From: Alteromonadaceae bacterium XY-R5
GTDB taxonomy: Bacteria > Pseudomonadota > Gammaproteobacteria > Enterobacterales > Alteromonadaceae
DNA length: 64,000 bases
Direction: 5' to 3'
Assembly (NCBI GenBank): GCA_001660395.1
Contig: LXWE01000001.1
Coordinates: 248,001 to 312,000 of the forward strand
Part shown: in pieces, positions 56,228-64,000 of the stretch
Layout: every line of letters starts with the position of its first letter
Position numbering within the stretch: the stretch's first letter is position 1
Notes under the pieces: generated by a model
What the model was told of the DNA's origin: nothing
Database searches by the model: none
The model's input: the letters and a program-made list of their open reading frames with translations, nothing else
Program-made: the position numbers and the translations under genes

Positions 56228-57538
56228 ATGTCCACCAGCACATACAGCACCAACGTCTGGTCAGGCTTAAGCCGGGATGCTCAAACGGCATTACTGGCCC
56301 GCCCAGCCATGGCGGATAACGCCAAACTTAGCGCCACGGTAAAAGCCATCATTGATGATGTGGCCACACATGGCGACAAAGCTTTGTTTGAACTGAACGC
56401 CAAGTTTGATCGGGTTGAATTGAGCCAACTGGCCTTGTCTGCCGACGCCAAAGCGACAGCCTTAGCCCGTATCAGCGATAAAATGAAAGCCGCCATTGAA
56501 CTGGCATTTAACAATATTACTCAGTTTCACCAGGCTCAGTATCCAAACGATGTCAAAGTCGAAACTGCCCCCGGCGTGGTCTGTGAACTGAAGCACGCCC
56601 CCCTGGCGTCGGTTGGCCTGTATATCCCTGGCGGCAGTGCGCCGCTACCTTCTACTGTACTGATGCTAGGTGCCACCGCCAAAGTAGCAGGTTGCAGCCG
56701 CAAAGTTCTGTGCAGCCCACCCAATGCCGAAGCCAGTTTATCTGACGAAATTATCTATGCGGCAGAGCTATGCGGTATCGATGAGATTTATTTAGTCGGT
56801 GGCGCTCAAGCTATCGCGGCCATGGCGCTTGGAACAGAATCCATCGCCAAAGTGGATAAGATCTTCGGCCCGGGCAACAGCTTTGTCACCGAAGCCAAAC
56901 AGCAAGTCAGCCAAATGGCGGGCGGTGCAGCCATTGATATGCCAGCAGGTCCTTCCGAAGTGTTAGTGATTGCCGACGCCAATGCTAATCCTGCCTTTGT
57001 TGCTTCTGACTTGTTATCTCAGGCTGAACACGGCCCGGATTCCCAAACCATTTTGGTGTCCGACAGCCAAGCACTAATTGATGCGACGCAGGCAGAAGTC
57101 ACCAAACAGCTAGCACAGCTAAGCCGTGGCGAGATTGCCGCACAGGCCATGGGCCACAGCCGATTTGTTCTGACCGAAGATTTGGCTCAGGCGGCCCAGG
57201 TAAGCAATTTATATGCACCTGAGCACTTGATTGTGCAAACCGATAATGCCCGTGATTTGCTGGCACAGCTAAGCAATGCCGGTTCGATTTTTGTCGGCGC
57301 CTGGTCACCGGAGTCTGCCGGTGATTACGCCAGTGGTACCAACCACGTACTGCCCACTTACGGCTACGCGCGCAACTACTCCAGCTTAGGTCTGGCTGAT
57401 TTTATGCGTCGCTACACGGTACAAGAATTATCACAGGCTGGGCTACAAGCCATTGGTCCAGCGATCATGGATTTGGCCAACGCGGAAGGCTTAGATGCCC
57501 ACCGCCAGGCCGTTGCCCTGCGTTTAGGAGTTGCATAA
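56228..57538 (+). CDS. hisD: Histidinol dehydrogenase HisD
   Basis: Oxidises histidinol to histidine in the last two steps. The 436-residue zinc enzyme has IPGGSAPLPSTVLM near 130, GPGNSFVTEAKQ near 217, PAGPSEVLVIAD near 237, SQAEHGPDSQ near 260, and the C-terminal ESAGDYASGTNHVLPT with the catalytic His region. It follows hisG by six bases and shares one base with the hisC start (TAATG). Confidence 0.97.
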   Translation: MSTSTYSTNVWSGLSRDAQTALLARPAMADNAKLSATVKAIIDDVATHGDKALFELNAKFDRVELSQLALSADAKATALARISDKMKAAIELAFNNITQFHQAQYPNDVKVETAPGVVCELKHAPLASVGLYIPGGSAPLPSTVLMLGATAKVAGCSRKVLCSPPNAEASLSDEIIYAAELCGIDEIYLVGGAQAIAAMALGTESIAKVDKIFGPGNSFVTEAKQQVSQMAGGAAIDMPAGPSEVLVIADANANPAFVASDLLSQAEHGPDSQTILVSDSQALIDATQAEVTKQLAQLSRGEIAAQAMGHSRFVLTEDLAQAAQVSNLYAPEHLIVQTDNARDLLAQLSNAGSIFVGAWSPESAGDYASGTNHVLPTYGYARNYSSLGLADFMRRYTVQELSQAGLQAIGPAIMDLANAEGLDAHRQAVALRLGVA

Positions 57539-58638
57539 TGGGTGCTGAATTATCTGCACAAATTCTGGTAGATGCGTTAATCGCAGACAACCTTAAGGGT
57601 CTGAAACCCTATGAATCAGCACGTCGTTTATTTTCTGGCGGACAAGACTGGCTCAATGCCAACGAATCGCCCTACGCCAACGAATACGAACTCGACGATA
57701 GCCGCTTCAATCGTTACCCCGATTGCCAACCGCCAGCGGTTATTGAAGGCTATGCCCGTTACGCAGGTGTCAGCAAAGATCAGCTGATTTGTACCCGTGG
57801 CGCCGATGAAGGCATCGAATTATTAATTCGGACCTTCTGCACCCCAGGTAAAGACAGTGTGCTGATTTGTCCGCCCACCTACGGCATGTACGCCATTAGC
57901 GCCGAAACCTGCAATGTGGGCATCGAACGAGCACCGTTAAAAGCGGATTTCTCGTTAGACTTAGACGCCATCTTTGCCTTTAAAGGCATAGTGAATCTGG
58001 TTTTCATTTGCTCACCCAATAACCCAACTGGCACTGTGGTAAACAAAGACGATTTACGTCAGGTGTTGGAGCACTTTGGCGATTCTGCCCTTGTGGTGGT
58101 CGACGAAGCCTATATCGAATTTGATTTAGCCAGTCAGTGGGCCAGCGAGCTGGGCAATTATGCCAATCTGGTGATTTTACGCACCCTGTCTAAAGCCTTT
58201 GCCTTAGCCGGTATTCGTTGTGGTTTTACCCTGGCCAATGCGCCTGTGATTGCAGCCTTAATGAAGACCATCGCGCCCTATCCTATCCCTGAGCCAGTGG
58301 CACAAATTGCCACGCAGGCCTTATCCAATGACGGTCTGCGCCGTTTGGCTACGCAAGTGCAAAGCATCAATGCCGACAAAGCCGGTATCAAAGCCGCGTT
58401 AGCCTTACTGCCAGTGGAACTGGTGGGTGACGATAAAGGTAACTTTATTTTATTCCGCACACCGTTAAAACAGGCGCTGATGGATAACCTGGTCAGTCAG
58501 GGCATTTTGATCCGCGACCAGTCGAAGCAACTGAATTTAGAAAATTGTCTGCGCATTACCGTGGGCAGTGATGAACAAAACGCAAGATTACTGGCCGCCA
58601 TGGCCTGCTTTTTTGCTGCACAGGAACAAGCATCATGA
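57538..58638 (+). CDS. hisC: Histidinol-phosphate aminotransferase HisC
   Basis: PLP enzyme converting imidazole acetol-phosphate to histidinol phosphate. The 366-residue protein shows NANESPY near 40, [11 protein letters not shown] near 158, VVDEAYIEF near 187, and the PLP lysine in [13 protein letters not shown] near 220. Overlaps hisD by one base and hisB by four. Confidence 0.97.
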   Translation: MGAELSAQILVDALIADNLKGLKPYESARRLFSGGQDWLNANESPYANEYELDDSRFNRYPDCQPPAVIEGYARYAGVSKDQLICTRGADEGIELLIRTFCTPGKDSVLICPPTYGMYAISAETCNVGIERAPLKADFSLDLDAIFAFKGIVNLVFICSPNNPTGTVVNKDDLRQVLEHFGDSALVVVDEAYIEFDLASQWASELGNYANLVILRTLSKAFALAGIRCGFTLANAPVIAALMKTIAPYPIPEPVAQIATQALSNDGLRRLATQVQSINADKAGIKAALALLPVELVGDDKGNFILFRTPLKQALMDNLVSQGILIRDQSKQLNLENCLRITVGSDEQNARLLAAMACFFAAQEQAS

Positions 58639-59705
58639 GCCAACAAGCCATTTTATTTATCGACCGCGACGGCACCTTAGTAGAAGAGCCGCCCGTCGAC
58701 AAACAGCTCGATAGCCTGGAAAAACTGGTCTTTGAACCTATGGTGATCCCAGTATTAACCCGCCTGCAAAATGCCGGTTTCCGTTTGGTCATGGTCAGTA
58801 ATCAGGATGGCTTAGGCACCGACAGCTTCCCGCAGGCCGACTTTGACCTGCCCCACGATAAAATGATGGGCATTTTCGAAAGTCAGGGCGTGAAGTTTGA
58901 CGATGTACTGATTTGCCCCCACTTCGACCACGAGAACTGTAGCTGCCGCAAGCCTAAACTGGGCTTAGTCAAAGATTACCTGCAGCAAGGCCGTGTCGAT
59001 TTTACCCGCTCATTCGTGATTGGCGATCGCATTACCGACATTCAGTTAGCCGAAAACATGGGCATTCGTGGTTTGCAATATAACCGCGACACCCTGAACT
59101 GGCTGGCCATCGAAAAGCAATTACTGAAAAGCGAGCGCATTGCCGAAGTAGTACGTAAAACCTCGGAAACCGACATTCGCGTCAAAGTCGATTTAGACTC
59201 TACCGCCAAATCGCAAATTCACACCGGCATCGGCTTTTTCGACCACATGCTCGATCAAATCGCCACCCACGGCGGCTTTGAGTTGCAGCTAAACGTTGAT
59301 GGCGATTTACATATCGACGATCACCACAGTGTTGAAGATACCGCACTGGCGCTGGGCGAAGCTCTGAAAAAAGCCTTAGGCGACAAACGTGGCATCGGCC
59401 GTTTCGGCTTTGCTTTGCCGATGGATGAATGCCGCGCCGAGTGTATTTTGGATATCTCCAACCGCCCGATTCTGAAATTCGATGCCAAGTTTACTGAGTC
59501 ACGCGTGGGTGAAATGGCCACCCAAATGGTCGAGCATTTCTTCTACTCACTGGCACAGGCCATGGGCTTGTCGTTGCACCTGTCGACCACAGAGGGCAAT
59601 GCCCACCATCAGGTAGAAAGCCTGTTTAAAGTGTTTGGCCGCGCCCTGCGTGCCGCCATCGCCAAGCAAGGTGATGCCTTGCCGAGCAGCAAAGGAGCGT
59701 TATAA
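58635..59705 (+). CDS. hisB: Bifunctional histidinol-phosphatase/imidazoleglycerol-phosphate dehydratase HisB
   Basis: The 356-residue fusion has an N-terminal HAD phosphatase ([13 protein letters not shown] near 8-20, zinc-binding Cys/His loop [15 protein letters not shown] near 95) and a C-terminal dehydratase (about 170-356) with the metal motifs [25 protein letters not shown] and [10 protein letters not shown]. Fusion is the usual gammaproteobacterial form. Its ATG overlaps the hisC stop by four bases. Confidence 0.97.
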   Translation: MSQQAILFIDRDGTLVEEPPVDKQLDSLEKLVFEPMVIPVLTRLQNAGFRLVMVSNQDGLGTDSFPQADFDLPHDKMMGIFESQGVKFDDVLICPHFDHENCSCRKPKLGLVKDYLQQGRVDFTRSFVIGDRITDIQLAENMGIRGLQYNRDTLNWLAIEKQLLKSERIAEVVRKTSETDIRVKVDLDSTAKSQIHTGIGFFDHMLDQIATHGGFELQLNVDGDLHIDDHHSVEDTALALGEALKKALGDKRGIGRFGFALPMDECRAECILDISNRPILKFDAKFTESRVGEMATQMVEHFFYSLAQAMGLSLHLSTTEGNAHHQVESLFKVFGRALRAAIAKQGDALPSSKGAL

Positions 59706-60308
59706 ATGGCGCAGAATATCGTTATCGTGAATACCGGCTGTGCCAATATCTCCTCAGTGAAATTTGCCGTCGAGCGTTTGGGCGTGAATGTCACCGTCTC
59801 TGACGATACCCAGGTGATCAGTAAGGCCGATAAAGTCTTTCTGCCGGGTGTGGGTACAGCCAATGCGGCCATGGCCAGCATTGAGCAAAAGCAACTGGTC
59901 AGCTGCATCCGCGATTTAAGTCAGCCGGTGCTGGGTATTTGCTTAGGTATGCAGCTGATGGTGGATGAGTCCGAAGAAGGCATAGGCAAAAATACGCCGT
60001 GTTTAGGCTTAATTCCCGGGCAGGTAAAACGCATGCAGGTAGGCGAGCTGCGCTTGCCCCACATGGGCTGGAACCAAATTTCCCCCGTTGAGCAAAACAC
60101 CTTATTTAAAGGCATTGATGCCGGCAGCTATTTCTACTTTGTACACAGCTTTGCCGTGGCGCCATCGGAATATACCCTGGCTAGCTGCGACTACGGCATG
60201 ACCTTCTCTGCCGCCATTCACAAAGACAATTTCTTTGGGGTGCAATTCCACCCTGAGCGTTCCAGCCATGCAGGGGCGCAACTACTGAAAAATTTCCTGG
60301 AGCTGTAG
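59706..60308 (+). CDS. hisH: Imidazole glycerol phosphate synthase subunit HisH
   Basis: Glutaminase subunit that feeds ammonia to HisF. The 200-residue class I amidotransferase has nucleophile C79 in GICLGMQLM and the His/Glu pair in VQFHPERSS near 178. Directly abuts hisB and hisA. Confidence 0.97.
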   Translation: MAQNIVIVNTGCANISSVKFAVERLGVNVTVSDDTQVISKADKVFLPGVGTANAAMASIEQKQLVSCIRDLSQPVLGICLGMQLMVDESEEGIGKNTPCLGLIPGQVKRMQVGELRLPHMGWNQISPVEQNTLFKGIDAGSYFYFVHSFAVAPSEYTLASCDYGMTFSAAIHKDNFFGVQFHPERSSHAGAQLLKNFLEL

Positions 60309-61046
60309 ATGATTATCCCTGCAATCGACTTAATTGATGGTTCGGTAGTGCGCCTGTATCAAGGTGACTACGAGCAAAAAACCCAATACGCCTTCGATCC
60401 GGTTGACGTAGTGAACAACTACGCCGATGCGGGCGCAGAATGGCTGCACATTGTTGACTTAACAGGCGCCAAAGACACCAGCAAACGTCAGTTGGACCTG
60501 ATTGGCCGTATGGTCGATACCGGCCGTATGCAATTTCAAGCTGGCGGCGGCATTCGCAGCGAAGATGACGTCAAACAGCTGCTGGATATTGGCGTAAAAC
60601 GCGTGGTTATTGGTTCTCTGGCGGTGAAAGAGCCTGAACTGGTGAAAGGCTGGGTGAGCAAATACGGTGCCGAAGCCATTGTGCTAGCGCTGGATGTCAA
60701 CATTGATGCTAACGGCAACAAAATGATTGCTACCCACGGCTGGCAACAAGATTCAGGGGTGGCCTTAGAGCCGCTCTTGGAAGACTTTTTAAGTGTTGGC
60801 GCTAAGCATGTGCTCTGTACCGATATCAGCCGTGATGGCACCTTAAAAGGCGCGAACGAAGCCCTTTATGCCGAAATGACTGCGCGTTTTCCCAGCGTAA
60901 GCTGGCAGGCCTCAGGCGGCATTGGCAGCCTAGACGATATCGCCCGTTTGAAACCGGCCAATGTGGGCGGGGTGATTTTGGGCCGTGCATTACTGGAAGG
61001 CAAGTTTACCCTTGAGGAGGCAATTCAATGCTGGCAAGACGCATAA
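60309..61046 (+). CDS. hisA: ProFAR isomerase HisA
   Basis: TIM-barrel isomerase of the pathway. The 245-residue protein has the catalytic Asp in [11 protein letters not shown] (D7), [10 protein letters not shown] near 46, [12 protein letters not shown] near 77, and [12 protein letters not shown] near 129-140 region with the second phosphate site [10 protein letters not shown]. Overlaps hisF by 19 bases. Confidence 0.97.
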   Translation: MIIPAIDLIDGSVVRLYQGDYEQKTQYAFDPVDVVNNYADAGAEWLHIVDLTGAKDTSKRQLDLIGRMVDTGRMQFQAGGGIRSEDDVKQLLDIGVKRVVIGSLAVKEPELVKGWVSKYGAEAIVLALDVNIDANGNKMIATHGWQQDSGVALEPLLEDFLSVGAKHVLCTDISRDGTLKGANEALYAEMTARFPSVSWQASGGIGSLDDIARLKPANVGGVILGRALLEGKFTLEEAIQCWQDA

Positions 61047-61822
61047 TTCCCTGTCTGGATGTTCGCGATGGCAAGGTGGTCAAAGGGGTAAAATTCCGCA
61101 ACCACGAAATCATCGGCGATATCGTGCCGCTGGCCGAACAGTATGCCCTGCAAGGTGCCGATGAACTGGTGTTTTACGATATCACTGCATCCAGCGATCA
61201 GCGCGTGGTAGATAAAAGCTGGGTTAGCCGCATTGCTGAAGTCATCGACATTCCCTTTTGCGTGGCTGGCGGGATCAAATCCGTCGAAGATGCTGGCCGT
61301 ATTCTGGAAATGGGCGCCGATAAAATTTCGGTAAACTCCCCTGCGCTTGCTAACCCACAACTGATCACCGATTTGCACAACACCTTTGGTCAACAATGTG
61401 TAGTGGTGGGTATCGACAGCTTCTACAACGAAGAAACAGGCATTTATCAAGTCTATCAGTTTACCGGAGATGAAAGCCGCACTCAGCAAACCCGCTGGCA
61501 AACCGCTGAATGGGTTAAAGAAGTGCAGGAACGCGGCGCAGGTGAAATCGTACTGAACTGTATGAATCAGGATGGCGTGCGCAAAGGCTACGATTTGGCT
61601 CAGTTAAAAGCCATTCGCGACATTTGTAGCGTCCCCTTAATCGCCTCAGGCGGTGCCGGCGAAATTCAGCACTTTGTTGATGTGTTCCAGCAAGCAGATG
61701 TGGATGGCGCGCTGGCAGCCTCCGTATTCCACAAAGGCATTATCGCCATGGATGAATTAAAACAGGTACTACGCGATAACGACATTGCCATTCGCGACGA
61801 CATTCGCCCACAGGAGCAGTAA
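61028..61822 (+). CDS. hisF: Imidazole glycerol phosphate synthase subunit HisF
   Basis: Cyclase subunit paired with HisH. The 264-residue TIM barrel starts [20 protein letters not shown] (catalytic D11), with [12 protein letters not shown] near 41, [15 protein letters not shown] near 81 and [13 protein letters not shown] near 205. A GAGGA site lies in the end of hisA just before its start. Confidence 0.97.
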   Translation: MLARRIIPCLDVRDGKVVKGVKFRNHEIIGDIVPLAEQYALQGADELVFYDITASSDQRVVDKSWVSRIAEVIDIPFCVAGGIKSVEDAGRILEMGADKISVNSPALANPQLITDLHNTFGQQCVVVGIDSFYNEETGIYQVYQFTGDESRTQQTRWQTAEWVKEVQERGAGEIVLNCMNQDGVRKGYDLAQLKAIRDICSVPLIASGGAGEIQHFVDVFQQADVDGALAASVFHKGIIAMDELKQVLRDNDIAIRDDIRPQEQ

Positions 61823-61825
61823 GTA

Positions 61826-62449
61826 ATGATCATCACCCAAGACAATCAGGCCCAATTAGCCTGGGAAAAAATGGACCAGCTACTGCCCTGTATCGTCCAA
61901 AACGCTGTTAGCGGTAAAGTATTGATGCAGGGTTATATGAACCCGGAAGCATTAGCCCACACCCTACAAAGCGGGCATGTGACCTTTTTCAGCCGCTCTA
62001 AACAGCGTTTGTGGACCAAAGGCGAAACCTCTGGCCATACCCTTGATTTAGTCCAAATCAGTGCCGATTGTGATAACGATTCACTGCTGGCCCTGGTAAA
62101 CCCGAATGGCCCAACCTGCCACACAGGCACGGAAAGCTGCTGGTTTAACGGCGCAGCCGCCGACTATACCTTTATGGCAGATTTAGAGCAGTTGCTGGCC
62201 GAGCGTAAACAGGCCGACCCCGAGTCCAGCTATACCGCTAAACTTTACAGCAAAGGCATTAAACGTATCGCCCAAAAGGTCGGTGAAGAAGGTGTAGAAA
62301 CCGCGCTGGCGGCCACAGTGCATGATTTAGACGAACTGAAAAATGAAAGTGCAGATTTGCTTTATCATTTGATGGTATTGCTGCAAGCGTCAAACTTAAG
62401 CATCAGTGATGTGGTGGAGATATTGCGCCAGCGTCATTCGGGTAAGTAA
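61826..62449 (+). CDS. hisI: Bifunctional phosphoribosyl-AMP cyclohydrolase/PR-ATP pyrophosphatase HisI (HisIE)
   Basis: The 207-residue fusion has an N-terminal cyclohydrolase (about 1-110; [18 protein letters not shown] and the metal site [17 protein letters not shown]) and a C-terminal pyrophosphohydrolase (about 118-205; [26 protein letters not shown]). Three bases after hisF; last gene of the operon, followed by a terminator. Confidence 0.97.
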   Translation: MIITQDNQAQLAWEKMDQLLPCIVQNAVSGKVLMQGYMNPEALAHTLQSGHVTFFSRSKQRLWTKGETSGHTLDLVQISADCDNDSLLALVNPNGPTCHTGTESCWFNGAAADYTFMADLEQLLAERKQADPESSYTAKLYSKGIKRIAQKVGEEGVETALAATVHDLDELKNESADLLYHLMVLLQASNLSISDVVEILRQRHSGK

Positions 62450-62480
62450 GATTAGCTTCTTTCAAACCTCAGCATTCCAC

Positions 62481-62509
62481 GGGTAAACTGGTCGGTTTAC
62501 CCTTTTTTT
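62481..62509 (+). terminator. his operon terminator
   Basis: GGGTAAAC (62481-62488), short loop, GTTTACCC (62495-62502), then seven T's. About 30 bases past the hisI stop. Confidence 0.9.
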
Positions 62510-62736
62510 ATCCTCGCCAGCCCTTAATTTCCGCCACAAAATCAGACCTTTATTTCCTGCCTGTCAGGGCTACACTTGATGACTAATTAGAAAGTTAATG
62601 TAAAAGCAGTCCTGCGCGCGAATTTCGTTGTCGACAAGAACATCATTCGATTAAAAAGAAGATTCGTAGCGAAATTATGCCGTTTTCTTTCTATGCATAA
62701 CTCATTAGAGTGACTAAAACACTTAGGAAGTTTGCT

Positions 62737-63294
62737 ATGTTAACCAATACCTCAAACAGCTACGGTTGGATTGCTATCGCCTTTCACTGGCTGTCGGCAC
62801 TGGCGGTGTTTGGGCTGTTTGCACTGGGCTACTGGATGGTAGATCTGGATTATTACAGCAGCTGGTATAAAGAAGCGCCGCATTTGCATAAAAGCATAGG
62901 ATTGCTACTGGCCTTACTGACCCTGGCCCGCATCGGCTGGAAAATAAAACAAACCACGCCCAAGGGCATAGGCGCAAAATGGGAAATTGCTGCGGCACAT
63001 TTCACCCATCTGGCCTTATACCTGCTGTTACTCAGTATTTTCCTGACAGGCTACCTGATTTCTACTGCAGATGGCCGTGGTATTGATGTTTTTAACTGGT
63101 TCACCCTGCCCTCATCTGGCGAATGGGTTGAGCACCAGGAAGATATTGCTGGCGATATTCATCGCTGGCTGGCTTATACGGTGATTGGCTTGGCCATATT
63201 GCATGCAGCAGCAGCAATTAAGCACCATGTGATAAGTAAAGATAACACCTTAAAACGTATGTTAACTCCTACAATCAACGAGGATGAAGAATGA
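62737..63294 (+). CDS. Cytochrome b561 family membrane protein
   Basis: Di-heme b-type cytochrome of the bacterial b561 (CybB-like) group. I start at ATG 62737 (MLTNTSNSYGWIAIA, 185 residues) with AGGAAG upstream. Four transmembrane helices (about 8-30, 45-65, 85-110, 140-165) carry conserved His: FHWLSAL, HLHKSIGLL, FTHLALY, and IHRWLAYTVIGLAILHAAAAIKHH. Overlaps the YceI gene by four bases; the pair is commonly linked. Confidence 0.92.
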   Translation: MLTNTSNSYGWIAIAFHWLSALAVFGLFALGYWMVDLDYYSSWYKEAPHLHKSIGLLLALLTLARIGWKIKQTTPKGIGAKWEIAAAHFTHLALYLLLLSIFLTGYLISTADGRGIDVFNWFTLPSSGEWVEHQEDIAGDIHRWLAYTVIGLAILHAAAAIKHHVISKDNTLKRMLTPTINEDEE

Positions 63295-63848
63295 AAAAGA
63301 CACTGATTGCAGCCAGCTTACTGGCATTCACTTCCGGGTTCGCTAATGCAGCCGATTACGTTATTGATACCAAAGGTGCCCACGCGTCAATTAACTTTAA
63401 AGTGAAACACTTAGGGTACTCCTGGCTAACTGGCCGTTTTGATGACTTTTCTGGTACGTTTTCCTACGATCCAGCACACCCTGAAGCATCGAAGATCAGT
63501 GTAACCATTGATCCAGAAAGCGTGAATTCTAACCATGCCGAGCGCGACAAGCATATTCGTAGCGGTGATTTTCTAGACGTCAGTAAATATACCAACGCCT
63601 CATTCACCAGTACTAAAATAGAAGATTTAGGCGACGGTAAACTGAAAGTGTATGGTGACTTCACCCTGCATGGCACAACCAAACCTATCGTCATAAATGC
63701 CGAAAAAATCGGTGAAGGCGATGACCCGTGGGGGGGATACCGCGCTGGCTTCTCTGGTACAACTAGCTTTGAAATGGCTGACTATGGCCTGAAAATGAAC
63801 ATGGGCACGGTTGAGATGACTTTGCATATCGAAGGCATCAAACAGTAA
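63291..63848 (+). CDS. YceI family periplasmic protein
   Basis: Lipocalin-like beta-barrel family that binds isoprenoid lipids in characterised members. The 185-residue protein has a signal peptide ending SGFANAAD and the family segments SINFKVKHLGYSWLTGRFDDF, NHAERDKHIRSGDFLDV and LHGTTKPI. Translationally coupled to the b561 gene by an ATGA overlap, suggesting a shared role in lipid-carried redox at the inner membrane; that is inference. Confidence 0.94.
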   Translation: MKKTLIAASLLAFTSGFANAADYVIDTKGAHASINFKVKHLGYSWLTGRFDDFSGTFSYDPAHPEASKISVTIDPESVNSNHAERDKHIRSGDFLDVSKYTNASFTSTKIEDLGDGKLKVYGDFTLHGTTKPIVINAEKIGEGDDPWGGYRAGFSGTTSFEMADYGLKMNMGTVEMTLHIEGIKQ

Positions 63849-63860
63849 CCCTTTAATTAA

Positions 63861-64000
63861 TCACAAGAAGGCGTCAGGGTGGTACATCTCTGGCGCCTTT
63901 TGCTGTGCAATTTCCTTTCTTGCTGCCTGCCAGAGACTATCGTGAATTTGGACCTGGTTTTTGCCGGACATCTTACTTTGATATAAACAGTGATCAGCCC
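63861..64000 (-). CDS. GGDEF-domain protein, C-terminal end only (cut by window edge)
   Basis: On the minus strand an open frame runs from the window edge to a TGA at 63861-63863. Its 45 visible residues start ADHCLYQSKMSGKNQVQIHD, which is the conserved last helix/strand of GGDEF diguanylate cyclase domains (ADxALYxAKxxGRNxV), followed by a short tail. Catalytic motif lies outside the window, so activity cannot be judged. Convergent with the YceI gene. Confidence 0.85.
   Translation of the reverse strand, partial: ADHCLYQSKMSGKNQVQIHDSLWQAARKEIAQQKAPEMYHPDAFL
63868..63902 (+). terminator. Possible terminator of yceI inside the convergent gene end
   Basis: AAGGCGTCAG (63868-63877) pairs with CTGGCGCCTT (63890-63899, one G-U), then T's. 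It overlaps the last codons of the convergent GGDEF gene, so the same DNA may encode both. Confidence 0.45.

Overview
This 64 kb window looks like chromosomal DNA of a polarly flagellated marine gammaproteobacterium, most likely an Alteromonas relative (order Alteromonadales). The basis is the csrA-tRNA-Ser-tRNA-Arg arrangement, a Vibrio/Alteromonas-type polar flagellar hierarchy (FlrA, FlrB, FlrC, FlhF, FlhG, ParC, ParP, MotY), the composition, and the gene set. Species is not determinable by eye. The region is core-like: no insertion sequences, prophage genes, CRISPR arrays or rRNA were seen.

Layout. 1-757 is AT-rich and gene-poor. 758-1451 holds six minus-strand tRNA genes (four tRNA-Arg(ACG), two tRNA-Ser(GCU)). 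1897-5462 carries csrA, alaS and recX on the minus strand, with a divergent FemAB/GNAT-like gene at 5499. 6662-8375 is a three-gene minus-strand unit: exported DUF985 cupin, WbuC-type cupin, DUF938 methyltransferase. 8435-13078 is a methionine operon (metA plus a B12-dependent methionine synthase split into two genes) behind a MetJ-box array. 13348-15477 is an M3-family lipoprotein peptidase.

15567-46822 is a large polar flagellum/chemotaxis region, all on the minus strand. In transcription order: motY; flrA; flrBC; fliEFGHIJ; fliK-LMNOPQR-flhB; flhA-flhF-flhG-fliA-cheYZAB-parC-parP-cheW; and a DUF2802 gene. Candidate sigma-54 promoters precede fliE, flrB, flhA and fliK. This fits an FlrA to FlrBC to FliA cascade driving a sodium-powered polar flagellum (MotY), with FlhF/FlhG setting flagellar position and number and ParC/ParP placing the chemoreceptor array at the pole. 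Flagellin, cap, rod and hook genes are not in the window.

46998-54858 is a housekeeping and stress stretch: rnt, bfd with a possible Fur site, grxD, sodB, the prkA(yeaG)-yeaH-ycgB(spoVR) operon and a small uncharacterised gene. 55142-62449 is a complete histidine operon (hisGDCBHAFI) behind a his leader peptide and a clear attenuator. 62737-63848 encodes a cytochrome b561 and a YceI protein, and the right edge cuts a convergent GGDEF gene.

Points most worth a second look: the metH fission, where one in-frame TAA overlaps a Shine-Dalgarno for the second half; an 11-bp inverted repeat over the predicted fliE transcription start; a three-copy acidic motif in CheA that may be the ParP-interaction region; the exported-cupin/WbuC/DUF938 gene trio; and recX detached from recA. 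I did not find a clearly new multi-gene defence or metabolic system.
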